64,000 bases of DNA from Rhodococcus sp. IEGM 1409 (GTDB lineage Bacteria; Actinomycetota; Actinomycetes; Mycobacteriales; Mycobacteriaceae): positions 162,023-226,022 of the forward strand of contig NZ_JASHKN010000005.1 of the NCBI RefSeq assembly GCF_030056735.1, given 5' to 3'. The notes under the pieces are model-generated. The model saw only the letters and a list, made by a program, of their open reading frames with translations. It was not told where the DNA came from and did not search any database. This document shows, in pieces, positions 27,657-36,095 of this stretch (its first letter is position 1; each line of letters starts with the position of its first letter). A program made the translations under genes and the position numbers.

Positions 27657-27829
27657 TCGCAGGGCGGATTGTGTTTGTTCCGGGGCTTTGAAGTACACTG
27701 AGATTTCTGGGATTCCTCAGCGCTGCGCGCTGCCCTGAATGTTGCAAGGCATTCACCTCGGGTAGCGCGTATGTTGTGTGATCGCAGAACGGTTGATTCA
27801 GGCAGGGTCTACCTGTCGAGGTCAACCAA

Positions 27830-27902
<73 letters not shown>

Positions 27903-27933
27903 CCCCCGGATGCCAGCGACTGAGAGGAACGAC

Positions 27934-28437
27934 GTGAGCGAGGAGCGCGCCAAGCGCGACGCCGACACTTCGGATGCGGAGACTTCAACGTCTGCCGATT
28001 CGACCGGTGTCGACGACACTGCAGCTGACGCGACTACGCGTTCCGATCTGTCGCTGGACAAGGACGGCGCCGAAGAGGTTCCCTCCGCATCCAGTGGGGT
28101 TTCCAACAAGCCGACCGGCAAGCGCGCTGCGCGCGGCGCCTCGGTCAGCGCGTCCACCGTGAAGACTCCGGCCCGGACGGCGTCCCGGACATCATCGGCC
28201 AAGCCGACTGCAACGAACCCCGGCAAGAAGCCCAAGGCGAAGAAAGACAACATCTTCAAGCGCCTGCGCAAATTCTTCCGCGAGGTCATCGCAGAACTCC
28301 GTAAGGTCATCTGGCCGAACCGCAAGCAGATGATCACCTACACCAGCGTCGTGCTGACGTTCGTGGTCTTCATGGTCGCTTTCATCAGCGGCGTCGATAT
28401 CGCTGTGATCAAGGGTGTCACCTGGCTGTTCGGCTGA
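27934..28437 (+). CDS. secE: Preprotein translocase subunit SecE
   Basis: 167 residues from GTG 27934 after GAGAGGAAC. A long, acidic and then basic disordered N-terminus of about 100 residues (rich in Ser, Thr, Ala and Asp) precedes the conserved RLRKFFREVIAELRKVIWPN amphipathic segment and the single span VVLTFVVFMVAFISGVDI. SecE holds SecY in the translocon. The enlarged N-terminus is usual for actinobacteria. It is followed by nusG in the standard order. Confidence 0.95.
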   Translation: MSEERAKRDADTSDAETSTSADSTGVDDTAADATTRSDLSLDKDGAEEVPSASSGVSNKPTGKRAARGASVSASTVKTPARTASRTSSAKPTATNPGKKPKAKKDNIFKRLRKFFREVIAELRKVIWPNRKQMITYTSVVLTFVVFMVAFISGVDIAVIKGVTWLFG

Positions 28438-28521
28438 TCGCCGTAGCAGTCGGGCGTCTTTGCCTGCGAGCGCGACAAGACCCGACCCGGGTCCGAGTAA
28501 CGAGAGGAAGCGAGTGCCCCA

Positions 28522-29379
28522 GTGAGCACCCCCGAGAACGACACGAATGAGGCTTTGGCCGAAGAGCGTGTTTCTGCCGAGGCGGCAGCCGAAGTAGACG
28601 TCGTGGTTGCCGAAGGCACCGATGCAGACGTTGCCGAAGGCACCGATGCAGACGTTGCTGAAGACGCTGCCGACACTGCAGCGACCGAGGACGTCATCTC
28701 CGACGATGCCGAGAACTCCGACGAGGCCGCCCCGGCCGCCGAACTCGAGGTCGAGGATCCCGTTGCCGAACTCAAGGCTGCGCTGCGTCGCGCCCCGGGT
28801 GACTGGTACGTCATCCACTCGTACGCCGGTTACGAGAACAAGGTCAAGACCAACCTCGAGACTCGCGTTCAGAACCTCGACGTCGGTGACTACATCTTCC
28901 AGGTGGAAGTTCCCACCGAAGAGGTCACCGAGATCAAGAACGGCCAGCGCAAGCAGGTCAACCGCAAGGTTCTGCCCGGATACATCCTCGTTCGCATGGA
29001 GCTCAACGACGAGTCGTGGGGCGCAGTGCGCAACACGCCTGGTGTCACCGGTTTCGTCGGTGCCACGTCGCGTCCCTCGCCGCTGACCCTCAACGAGGTC
29101 GTCAAGTTCCTGCTCCCGCAGCAGGAGCAGAAGAAGCAGCAGGCTGCAGCGGCGGCCGTCGCAGCTGGCGAGGCACCGTCCGAGTCCTTCGGCAAGCCCC
29201 TCATCGAGGTCGACTTCGAGGTCGGCGAGTCGGTCACCGTCATGGACGGCCCCTTCGCGACCCTTCCGGCCAGCATCAGCGAGGTCAACGGCGAGCAGCA
29301 GAAGCTCAAGGTTCTCGTGTCGATCTTCGGTCGTGAAACCCCGGTTGAGCTCAACTTCAACCAGGTCGCGAAGATCTGA
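28522..29379 (+). CDS. nusG: Transcription termination/antitermination factor NusG
   Basis: 285 residues from GTG 28522; a GTG at 28513 is out of use because it meets TGA. An acidic N-terminal extension of about 92 residues precedes the NGN domain ([20 protein letters not shown], residue 94 on), and a KOW domain closes the protein ([20 protein letters not shown] ... [10 protein letters not shown]). It binds RNAP clamp and Rho or S10. The extension contains a perfect 24-base tandem duplication giving VAEGTDAD twice, and a third degenerate unit. Confidence 0.95.
   Translation: MSTPENDTNEALAEERVSAEAAAEVDVVVAEGTDADVAEGTDADVAEDAADTAATEDVISDDAENSDEAAPAAELEVEDPVAELKAALRRAPGDWYVIHSYAGYENKVKTNLETRVQNLDVGDYIFQVEVPTEEVTEIKNGQRKQVNRKVLPGYILVRMELNDESWGAVRNTPGVTGFVGATSRPSPLTLNEVVKFLLPQQEQKKQQAAAAAVAAGEAPSESFGKPLIEVDFEVGESVTVMDGPFATLPASISEVNGEQQKLKVLVSIFGRETPVELNFNQVAKI
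28606..28653 (+). repeat. 24-bp perfect tandem duplication within nusG
   Basis: Two identical in-frame 24-base units (28606-28629, 28630-28653) encode VAEGTDAD twice in the acidic N-terminus of NusG. A partial third copy follows. Confidence 0.9.
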
Positions 29380-29445
29380 CCACCCCAAAACTTGCAATTT
29401 GTTCGACGCAAGACACACACCCAAGCTAGAAACTAGGAACTAGAG

Positions 29446-29880
29446 ATGCCCCCAAAGAAGAAGAAGCTCGCCGGGCTCATCAAGCTGCAGATCCAGGCAG
29501 GTCAGGCTAACCCTGCACCTCCCGTGGGTCCCGCGCTCGGTCAGCACGGCGTGAACATCATGGAGTTCTGCAAGGCCTACAACGCGGCGACTGAGTCCCA
29601 GCGCGGCAATGTTGTGCCGGTCGAGATCTCGGTCTACGAAGACCGGACCTTCGATTTCAAGCTGAAGACCCCTCCCGCCGCCAAGCTGCTCCTCAAGGCA
29701 GCCGGCGTCGCCAAGGGCTCCGGCGAACCGCACAAGACCAAGGTTGCCTCGGTGACCATGGATCAGGTGCGCGAAATCGCGAAGACCAAGGCTGAAGACC
29801 TCAATGCCAATGACATCGAGCAGGCCGCGAAGATCATCGCCGGCACCGCTCGCTCCATGGGCATCACGGTCCAGGGCTAG
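29446..29880 (+). CDS. rplK: 50S ribosomal protein L11
   Basis: 144 residues starting [20 protein letters not shown], then [20 protein letters not shown], the proline-rich N-domain that contacts the GTPase-associated centre and thiopeptide antibiotics. The rRNA-binding C-domain has [20 protein letters not shown] and ends [12 protein letters not shown]. The start is preceded by GGAACTAGAG. It forms an operon with rplA after a 110-base spacer. Confidence 0.97.
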   Translation: MPPKKKKLAGLIKLQIQAGQANPAPPVGPALGQHGVNIMEFCKAYNAATESQRGNVVPVEISVYEDRTFDFKLKTPPAAKLLLKAAGVAKGSGEPHKTKVASVTMDQVREIAKTKAEDLNANDIEQAAKIIAGTARSMGITVQG

Positions 29881-29990
29881 TAGCCCGCTCCACAGCATTA
29901 CGTGGGAGGGCCGGCCAGGCCCCGACCACAACTGAACCATTCACCACTGCACCAAGTAACTCACTGCAGTGATAAGTAAGGACAGAACAA

Positions 29991-30710
29991 ATGGCAAAGC
30001 GCAGCAAGGCGTACCTCGCCGCCGCTGAGAAGATCGACGCAGACAAGCTCTACAGCCCGCTTCAGGCTGCAAAGCTCGCCAAGGAGACGTCGTCCACCAA
30101 GATGGACTCAACCGTTGAGGTTGCAGTTCGTCTGGGCGTCGACCCCCGCAAGGCTGACCAGATGGTCCGCGGAACGGTCAACCTGCCCCACGGCACCGGT
30201 AAGACCGCTCGCGTCATCGTGTTCGCTGTTGGCGAGAAGGCAGCAGAAGCAGAGGCTGCAGGCGCTGACGTAGTCGGTGCAGAAGACCTGATCGAGCGCA
30301 TCCAGGGTGGATGGGTCGATTTCGACGCCGCAATCGCGACTCCTGATCAGATGGCCAAGGTCGGCCGCATCGCCCGTGTCCTCGGACCGCGTGGCCTGAT
30401 GCCGAACCCGAAGACGGGCACCGTCACGGCGGATGTCACCAAGGCTGTCAACGACATCAAGGGCGGAAAGATCAACTTCCGCGTCGACAAGCAGGCCAAC
30501 CTGCACTTCGTCATCGGCAAGGCATCGTTCGACGATGAGAAGCTGGTGGAGAACTACGGCGCAGCCCTGGACGAGATCCTGCGTGCGAAGCCCTCGTCGG
30601 CCAAGGGCCGCTACGTGAAGAAGATCACGGTCTCGACCACCACCGGTCCGGGCATCCCGGTGGATCCGAACCGTACCCGCAACCTCCTCGAGGATGCTGC
30701 AGACGCGTAA
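29991..30710 (+). CDS. rplA: 50S ribosomal protein L1
   Basis: 239 residues with [20 protein letters not shown] at the start, the conserved [20 protein letters not shown] and [20 protein letters not shown], and the closing [16 protein letters not shown]1 binds the 23S L1 stalk and, in other bacteria, represses its own operon mRNA. A strong terminator follows at 30727-30766. Confidence 0.97.
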   Translation: MAKRSKAYLAAAEKIDADKLYSPLQAAKLAKETSSTKMDSTVEVAVRLGVDPRKADQMVRGTVNLPHGTGKTARVIVFAVGEKAAEAEAAGADVVGAEDLIERIQGGWVDFDAAIATPDQMAKVGRIARVLGPRGLMPNPKTGTVTADVTKAVNDIKGGKINFRVDKQANLHFVIGKASFDDEKLVENYGAALDEILRAKPSSAKGRYVKKITVSTTTGPGIPVDPNRTRNLLEDAADA

Positions 30711-30726
30711 GCAGTTCGCATACGAA

Positions 30727-30766
30727 CAAGAAGGCCGGTAGGGATCGCTCCCTACCGGCCTTCTTG
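30727..30766 (+). terminator. Terminator after rplA
   Basis: Perfect 18-base arms CAAGAAGGCCGGTAGGGA / TCCCTACCGGCCTTCTTG with loop TCGC; the right arm is T-rich at its end. Confidence 0.93.
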
Positions 30767-30794
30767 TCTGTTGTGGGGGTCTGCCTCGCTGCGC

Positions 30795-30860
30795 CAGTGG
30801 TATTCGGTCCAGCAGTGGTATCCGGTCCAGCAGTGCCATCAGGTCCAGCAGTGGCATCAT
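30795..30860. repeat. 18-bp degenerate tandem repeats
   Basis: Units of the form CAGTGGTATCCGGTCCAG start at 30795, 30813, 30831 and (partial) 30849, with two to four differences. They fill the gap between the rplA terminator and the hypothetical gene at 30868. Confidence 0.8.
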
Positions 30861-30867
30861 CGGGTGT

Positions 30868-31560
30868 ATGCACGAAGCGTTCCAGTTCCTCGGAAATTTC
30901 TGGTGGCTGCTGTTTGTTTTCGGCGGCACCATCGGTGGGGCGCTGAAAGGTGTCGCGGTTGCCAACGAAAGGCGGATCGAGCGCCGGCAAGAGCGTTTCC
31001 GGCTCAAGCAGCAGACCAAGGTCGCCATCGCGCAAGTCAACGCACAACATCACGCCGATGAGGAGACGCAGCGTCGCGAGTTGGCGAAAGCCATCGAGCA
31101 GCACGATGAGGTCGATGCCCGATGGTTCTCCTACGAACTAGATCCGGTCACGCTGCTCGACACCCCGATGATGACGGACATGCGCGAGGCTTTGACGGCC
31201 GATTTTCATCGAGCCAAATATCGTGCCGATCTGCTCCGACCAGGCAATCCGGAGACGATGATCGGCAACCAGCAGGTACAAACCGAGTACCGCGAGGCGG
31301 TACACGCTTACGCGATCGCATTCGAAATCGCGGAAGCGGAGGCCAAGCGCCGTAGACGCAGCGGCTTCAGCCTCGACGAACAAGAGCGTCTGGTACGAGC
31401 ACAGCGTCTGCTGCGACTGGCCATGGACGAGGGCGCGACGCCACAGGAACGTCAGAGCGCGTACAAGAAGGCACACAAGGAACTCGATGGACTGCTTGTA
31501 TTGCCGGACCGAGCTCGGGCGGAGATCGAACACAAGATCGCCAGGGCCATAGGTGCGTGA
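30868..31560 (+). CDS. Hypothetical protein with N-terminal membrane span and coiled coil
   Basis: 230 residues. A hydrophobic span is near residues 8-29 (LGNFWWLLFVFGGTIGGALK). Next comes a highly charged helical stretch (ERRIERRQERFRLKQQTKVA, then HADEETQRRELAKAIEQHDE) that looks like a coiled coil. The remainder includes MTDMREALTADFHRAKYRAD and DEQERLVRAQRLLRLAMDEG. No known catalytic motif is seen. Possibly a single-span protein with a cytoplasmic helical rod. I do not recognise a family. It lies between rplA and rplJ, behind tandem repeats. Confidence 0.7.
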   Translation: MHEAFQFLGNFWWLLFVFGGTIGGALKGVAVANERRIERRQERFRLKQQTKVAIAQVNAQHHADEETQRRELAKAIEQHDEVDARWFSYELDPVTLLDTPMMTDMREALTADFHRAKYRADLLRPGNPETMIGNQQVQTEYREAVHAYAIAFEIAEAEAKRRRRSGFSLDEQERLVRAQRLLRLAMDEGATPQERQSAYKKAHKELDGLLVLPDRARAEIEHKIARAIGA

Positions 31561-31604
31561 AGAAACCCGGGGCGTGAGGAAACCGGGCGCGTGACGGGCC
31601 CGAA

Positions 31605-31634
31605 TTGGTGAATCGGTATGCCGTCAGGTAGTCT
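31605..31634 (+). promoter_or_regulatory. Candidate promoter of the rplJ leader
   Basis: TTGGTG (31605-31610), 18-base spacer, TAGTCT (31629-31634), a plausible sigma-70-type pair about 360 bases before rplJ. It would start the leader RNA described next. Confidence 0.4.
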
Positions 31635-31680
31635 TCGATGCGGAGTTCAGTGCTGGATATGAACTTCACCCCAAAATCAT

Positions 31681-31870
31681 GTTCTACCCAAGACCGTTGG
31701 TGATTGCACTCAGTAATGAGTGTGGTTGAAAGTCCGGGAGTGCCCGGCGGCCCACGTAGGTGAACGAGGTAGGGGGATAGCTTGATGTAGTGGTTCTACA
31801 GTTCGCCTGGTTATGCACTGCTTTGCGTTGCATCGTTACGCTGATTCGTAAGCCTCTTCTTCATGTTTCC
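31681..31870 (+). ncRNA. L10 leader (ribosomal protein autoregulatory RNA)
   Basis: Contains CCAAGACCGTTGG, the CCA/TGG stem with internal GACCG that is the L10-binding kink-turn element in L10 leaders, followed by a stem CACTCA/TGAGTG and a G-rich CCACGTAGGTGAACGAGG segment. It stands directly before rplJ and its attenuator. L10(L12) complex normally binds this RNA to repress rplJ-rplL. The call rests on motif and position; a covariance search (RF00557) would settle it. Confidence 0.65.
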
Positions 31871-31875
31871 TCTGT

Positions 31876-31905
31876 ACGCCCCGTGCGCTTGCGCCGGGGC
31901 GTTTT
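31876..31905 (+). terminator. Attenuator upstream of rplJ
   Basis: ACGCCCCG pairs with CGGGGCGT around an inner GCGC/GCGC stem with a TT tip, followed by TTTT. Position 92 bases before rplJ fits leader attenuation. Confidence 0.75.
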
Positions 31906-31997
31906 GCATGTCGCGGACTGTGTCTTCTCGGGTTCATCCCCGATGAGGTGCAGCGGTTCCTGAGTGGGACAACGACTGTCACGAGAGGAGGCGAAGT

Positions 31998-32582
31998 ATG
32001 GCAAAGCCTGAGAAGGTTTCCGCAGTTGCGGAAATCACCGAGCAGTTCAAGGGTTCGACCGCCGCTGTGGTCACGGAATACCGTGGCCTTTCGGTTGGCA
32101 ACATCACGACACTGCGACGCGCTCTCGGAGAAGGTGCCACCTACTCCGTCGCCAAGAACACCCTGGTCAAGCGTGCCGCCGCAGAGGCTGGCATCGAGGG
32201 CCTTGATGACCTGTTCGTTGGTCCGACCGCCATTGCATTCATCAAGGGCGAACCGGTCGACGCTGCGAAGGCTCTGAAGAACTTCGCTAAGGACAACAAG
32301 GCGCTCATCATCAAGGGCGGCTACATGGACGGCGCTGCGCTGTCCGTGGAAGAGGTCAACAAGATCGCGGATCTCGAATCCCGCGAAATCCTGTTGGCAA
32401 AGCTTGCCGGCGCGATGAAGGGCAACTTGGCAAAGGCCGCAGGCCTGTTCAACGCTCCCGCTTCGCAGATGGCCCGTCTGGCCGCTGCGCTGCAGGAGAA
32501 GAAGGCTGCAGAAGGCGGAGCCGCAGAGGCCCCCGCAGAGGCTGCCACCGAGGCTCCGGCCGAGGCCGAAGCCGAAAGCTGA
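31998..32582 (+). CDS. rplJ: 50S ribosomal protein L10
   Basis: 194 residues: [20 protein letters not shown], then [20 protein letters not shown] and [20 protein letters not shown]. The C-terminal tail is an Ala/Glu-rich stretch ([20 protein letters not shown]), longer than in E. coli and usual for actinobacteria. L10 anchors L7/L12 dimers to the ribosomal stalk. Likely autoregulated through the leader RNA at about 31681-31905. Confidence 0.97.
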   Translation: MAKPEKVSAVAEITEQFKGSTAAVVTEYRGLSVGNITTLRRALGEGATYSVAKNTLVKRAAAEAGIEGLDDLFVGPTAIAFIKGEPVDAAKALKNFAKDNKALIIKGGYMDGAALSVEEVNKIADLESREILLAKLAGAMKGNLAKAAGLFNAPASQMARLAAALQEKKAAEGGAAEAPAEAATEAPAEAEAES

Positions 32583-32660
32583 TCCGCACCCGCGCATCAC
32601 TGCTATAACCCCGCCCGGTCGCGGATCAGCGACATGGGACTTACAGGAAGGACCGCCACA

Positions 32661-33044
32661 ATGGCGAAGCTCAGCACCGAAGAGTTGTTGGACCAGTTCA
32701 AGGAGCTCACCCTCCTCGAGCTCTCGGAGTTCGTTAAGGCATTCGAGGAGACCTTCGAGGTCACCGCTGCTGCTCCCGTCGCCGTCGCCGCTGCAGGCGC
32801 ACCGGCTGCCGCAGAAGCTGCTGAAGAGCAGGACGAGTTCGACGTCGTCCTCGAGTCGGCTGGCGACAAGAAGATCCAGGTCATCAAGGTCGTCCGTGAG
32901 GTCGTTTCCGGCCTCGGCCTGAAGGAAGCCAAGGACCTCGTCGAGAGCGCTCCGAAGGCCATCCTCGAGAAGGTTGCCAAGGACGCCGCAGAGGCTGCCA
33001 AGGAAAAGCTCGAAGCTGCCGGCGCAAAGATCGTCATCAAGTAA
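32661..33044 (+). CDS. rplL: 50S ribosomal protein L7/L12
   Basis: 127 residues from ATG 32661 (AGGAAGGA before it); the open frame begins at 32634. It reads [20 protein letters not shown], an Ala-rich hinge, and the C-domain [20 protein letters not shown] and [20 protein letters not shown]. It recruits GTPase factors. A perfect terminator follows. Confidence 0.97.
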   Translation: MAKLSTEELLDQFKELTLLELSEFVKAFEETFEVTAAAPVAVAAAGAPAAAEAAEEQDEFDVVLESAGDKKIQVIKVVREVVSGLGLKEAKDLVESAPKAILEKVAKDAAEAAKEKLEAAGAKIVIK

Positions 33045-33080
33045 GACGGTTTTCCCGCTGCTCTTCGCGAGTAGTAACGA

Positions 33081-33117
33081 AGAGGGCCACTCCCCACGGG
33101 GAGTGGCCCTCTTTTTT
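33081..33117 (+). terminator. Terminator after rplL
   Basis: 15-base arms AGAGGGCCACTCCCC / GGGGAGTGGCCCTCT followed by TTTTTT. This closes the L10 operon before the mce genes. Confidence 0.95.
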
Positions 33118-33303
33118 TGAACTTTTTTCGCCGGTGATATTTCGGAATTGGTGCAGGTGGGAGGGGCGTCCGAACTAGGCTGTGACCTGAATTATGCTTC
33201 TTCCCTACTCGTTAGTAGTATTCGCAGTCACGGGTACCACTCCCATGCGATAGAGTGACCCAACCCACACGGGTGCATGCATGCAACGGACGTCGCGGAG
33301 GTA

Positions 33304-34425
33304 ATGGTGGGAGTCGAGGTAGCGGTACAAGGACTGACAAAGTCTTTCGGGTCGCAGAGGATTTGGCAGGACGTGTCGTTGACACTTCCCGCGGGTGAGG
33401 TCAGTGCACTGCTCGGGCCTTCGGGTACCGGTAAGTCGGTGTTCCTGAAGTCCCTGATCGGACTGCTCCGCCCTGAACAAGGCTCCATCGTCATCGACGG
33501 CACGGATATCCTGCAGTGCTCCTCCAAGGAGCTCTACGAGATCCGCAAGCTGTTCGGCGTTCTGTTCCAGGACGGCGCGCTGTTCGGCTCGATGAACTTG
33601 TACGACAACATCGCCTTCCCGCTTCGCGAGCACACCAAGAAGTCGGAATCCGATATCCGCAAGATCGTGATGGAGAAGTTGGACCTCACCGGTCTGGTCG
33701 GCGCCGAGGACAAGCTCCCCGGCGAGATCTCCGGCGGCATGCGCAAGCGTGCCGGTCTGGCGCGTGCACTCGTTCTCGACCCCGAGATCATCCTCGTCGA
33801 CGAGCCTGACTCCGGTCTGGACCCGGTGCGTACGACGTACATCAGCCAGACGCTGATCGACATCAACGCCCAGTCCGACGCCACGATTCTGATCGTCTCG
33901 CACAACATCAACCTCGCGCGCACGGTGCCTGACAACATCGGCATGCTCTTCCGTCGTCAGTTGGTGATGTTCGGCCCTCGCGAGGTGCTGCTCACCTCGG
34001 ACGAACCCGTCGTCAAGCAGTTCCTCAACGGAACGATGATCGGTCCGATCGGTATGTCGGAGGAGAAGGACGAGGCTCAGATGGCGCACGAGCAGGCGCT
34101 CGTCGACGCAGGTCACCACGCTGGTGGTGTCGACGACGTCGAGGGCATCGTGCCGCAGATGAAGGCCACCCCCGGAAACCCGGAGCGTCAGGCTGTTCGT
34201 CGTCGCCAGGAGCGCGTCCGGCAGATCATGCACACCCTCCCAGCTAACGCTCAGGCGGCAATTCAGGACAGCCTGGACGAAGTTAACGGAACTGGGCAGT
34301 ACGATCCCCAGTACGCCGAAGCGAGCGGCTATCAGGGGGAGTGGAACGACAACTCGCAAGACACGCAGGTCATTCCTGCATACGAGGGCGATCCCTACGG
34401 AAACACGACACACGGGCAAGGGTAG
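33304..34425 (+). CDS. mkl: Mce-associated ATPase (MceG/Mkl/MlaF-like)
   Basis: 373 residues; start at ATG 33304 or GTG 33307, the latter better spaced from GGAGG. Walker A GPSGTGKSVFLKSL, signature EISGGMRKRAGLARALVLDP, Walker B ILVDEPDSGLDPV and H-loop LIVSHNINLART are intact. A C-terminal extension (to GNTTHGQG) follows the ABC domain as in Mkl. It powers Mce lipid import. In M. tuberculosis mkl also lies just after rplL but is separated from the mce operons; here YrbE and Mce genes follow at once. Confidence 0.92.
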   Translation: MVGVEVAVQGLTKSFGSQRIWQDVSLTLPAGEVSALLGPSGTGKSVFLKSLIGLLRPEQGSIVIDGTDILQCSSKELYEIRKLFGVLFQDGALFGSMNLYDNIAFPLREHTKKSESDIRKIVMEKLDLTGLVGAEDKLPGEISGGMRKRAGLARALVLDPEIILVDEPDSGLDPVRTTYISQTLIDINAQSDATILIVSHNINLARTVPDNIGMLFRRQLVMFGPREVLLTSDEPVVKQFLNGTMIGPIGMSEEKDEAQMAHEQALVDAGHHAGGVDDVEGIVPQMKATPGNPERQAVRRRQERVRQIMHTLPANAQAAIQDSLDEVNGTGQYDPQYAEASGYQGEWNDNSQDTQVIPAYEGDPYGNTTHGQG

Positions 34426-34434
34426 GCATATCGG

Positions 34435-35229
34435 ATGGGGGTTACCCGCAACTCGGTTCTGAGTCCGGTCAACGGAGCATTAACTCAGGCCGGAAACATC
34501 GTCGAACTGTTTGTCGACGTCGTCAGGAATACGTTCCGGCGTCCATTTCAGTTCCGTGAGTTCATCGAGCAGGCCTGGTTCATCGCCAGCGTGACGATTT
34601 TGCCGACGGCATTGGTAGCCATTCCTTTCGGCGCCGTTGTCTCACTGCAGACCGGTTCGCTGATCAAGCAGTTGGGTGCAGAATCGTTCACCGGCGCTGC
34701 CAGCGTCCTGGCGGTGATCCAGCAGGGTAGCCCTCTGGTGACAGCGTTGCTGGTCGCCGGTGCGGCCGGATCGGCCGTGACGGCCGACCTCGGTTCACGA
34801 ACCATCCGCGAAGAGATCGACGCGATGGAAGTCCTCGGCATCAATCCGATTCAGCGCCTGGTGGTTCCGCGAGTACTCGCGATGGTGCTGATTGCTGTAC
34901 TGCTCAACGGACTGGTGTCCGTGGTCGGTATCGCGGGTGGCTACTTCTTCAACGTGGTCCTGCAGGGAGGTAACCCCGGTGCCTACATCTCGTCGTTCTC
35001 AGCTTTTGCGCAGCTACCGGACATTTGGAGCGGTGAGATCAAAGCCGCGGTGTTCGGTGTCATCGCAGGTGTGATCTCCGCGTACAAGGGACTTCACCCG
35101 TCCGGTGGCCCCAAAGGCGTCGGTGAGGCGGTGAACCAGGCCGTCGTCATCACGTTCCTGCTGTTGTTCTTCGCCAATCTGATTCTGACGATGGTGTACC
35201 TCCAGATCGTGCCGGCGAAGGGATCTTGA
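34435..35229 (+). CDS. Mce permease YrbE-A (MlaE family)
   Basis: 264 residues with about six spans and the MlaE signature region PFGAVVSLQTGSLIKQLGAE, then LVAGAAGSAVTADLGSRTIR and EEIDAMEVLGINPIQRLVVP, the conserved ATPase-coupling helix (EExDAxxxxG). It forms the membrane channel with YrbE-B. It starts ten bases after the ATPase gene and ends six bases before the next permease. Confidence 0.93.
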   Translation: MGVTRNSVLSPVNGALTQAGNIVELFVDVVRNTFRRPFQFREFIEQAWFIASVTILPTALVAIPFGAVVSLQTGSLIKQLGAESFTGAASVLAVIQQGSPLVTALLVAGAAGSAVTADLGSRTIREEIDAMEVLGINPIQRLVVPRVLAMVLIAVLLNGLVSVVGIAGGYFFNVVLQGGNPGAYISSFSAFAQLPDIWSGEIKAAVFGVIAGVISAYKGLHPSGGPKGVGEAVNQAVVITFLLLFFANLILTMVYLQIVPAKGS

Positions 35230-35234
35230 CCTAA

Positions 35235-36095
35235 ATGACCATCGCACGAGGCCGCGGCGATCAGTTTCTGCTGAAGAGCCGCAAAGTTGCCAAGATTCCA
35301 CTGAACGCGTTGGACCGCGCGGGCGAGCAGATGTCGTTCTACGCGCGCGCAATCGCGTGGACTCCGCGCACCCTGCACCGGTACCGGAAGGAGACTCTTC
35401 GACTGCTCGCCGAAGTGACGTTCGGTAGCGGCGCGCTCGCAGTCATCGGCGGAACGATCGGCGTCATCGCGATGATGTCGGGATTCACCGGTGTCGTCGT
35501 CGGTCTGCAGGGCTTCGCAGCTCTCGAACAGTTGGGTAGCTCGGTTCTGACCGGCTTCCTCTCCGCTTACGTCAACACCCGTGAGATCGCTCCGATCGTT
35601 GCGGCCCTTGCGCTCTCGGCCACGGTGGGCTGTGGTTTCACCGCTCAGCTCGGCGCCATGCGAATCTCGGAGGAGATCGACGCCCTCGAGGTCATGGCGG
35701 TGCCGTCGGTGCCGTTCCTGGTCACGACGCGCATGATCGCCGGCTTCGTCGCCGTCATCCCGCTGTACATCGTGGGTCTGCTTGCGGCGTACCTCGCCTC
35801 GAGAGTGATCAGTACGGTGTTCAACGGGCAGTCGACGGGCTCGTACGACCACTACTTCAACCTTTTCCTGCCACCGCAGGACGTGCTGTATTCGTTTGCG
35901 AAAGTCTTGGTCTTCGCCTTCGTGCTGATCCTGATCCACTGCTACTACGGTTTCCACGCCTCGGGTGGTCCCGCAGGCGTGGGTGTGGCCGTCGGCCGCG
36001 CTGTTCGCGCCGCAATCGTGACGATCGCCGTTCTCGACTTCTTCCTCAGCCTCGCAATCTGGGGCACCACGACGACAGTGAGGGTGGCCGGATGA
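35235..36095 (+). CDS. Mce permease YrbE-B (MlaE family)
   Basis: 286 residues. After a basic N-terminus (RKVAKIPLNALDRAGEQMSF) come MlaE helices with SATVGCGFTAQLGAMRISEE and IDALEVMAVPSVPFLVTTRM. It pairs with YrbE-A to form the heterodimeric permease. It overlaps the first mce gene by four bases (ATGA). Confidence 0.93.
   Translation: MTIARGRGDQFLLKSRKVAKIPLNALDRAGEQMSFYARAIAWTPRTLHRYRKETLRLLAEVTFGSGALAVIGGTIGVIAMMSGFTGVVVGLQGFAALEQLGSSVLTGFLSAYVNTREIAPIVAALALSATVGCGFTAQLGAMRISEEIDALEVMAVPSVPFLVTTRMIAGFVAVIPLYIVGLLAAYLASRVISTVFNGQSTGSYDHYFNLFLPPQDVLYSFAKVLVFAFVLILIHCYYGFHASGGPAGVGVAVGRAVRAAIVTIAVLDFFLSLAIWGTTTTVRVAG

Larger units (their letters stand above)
31561..31997 (+). other. 437-base gene-free leader of rplJ-rplL
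   Basis: No convincing coding frame is present. The stretch holds a candidate promoter (31605-31634), an L10-leader-like RNA (about 31681-31870), an attenuator hairpin (31876-31905) and the rplJ ribosome site GAGAGGAGG just before 31998. Confidence 0.8.
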
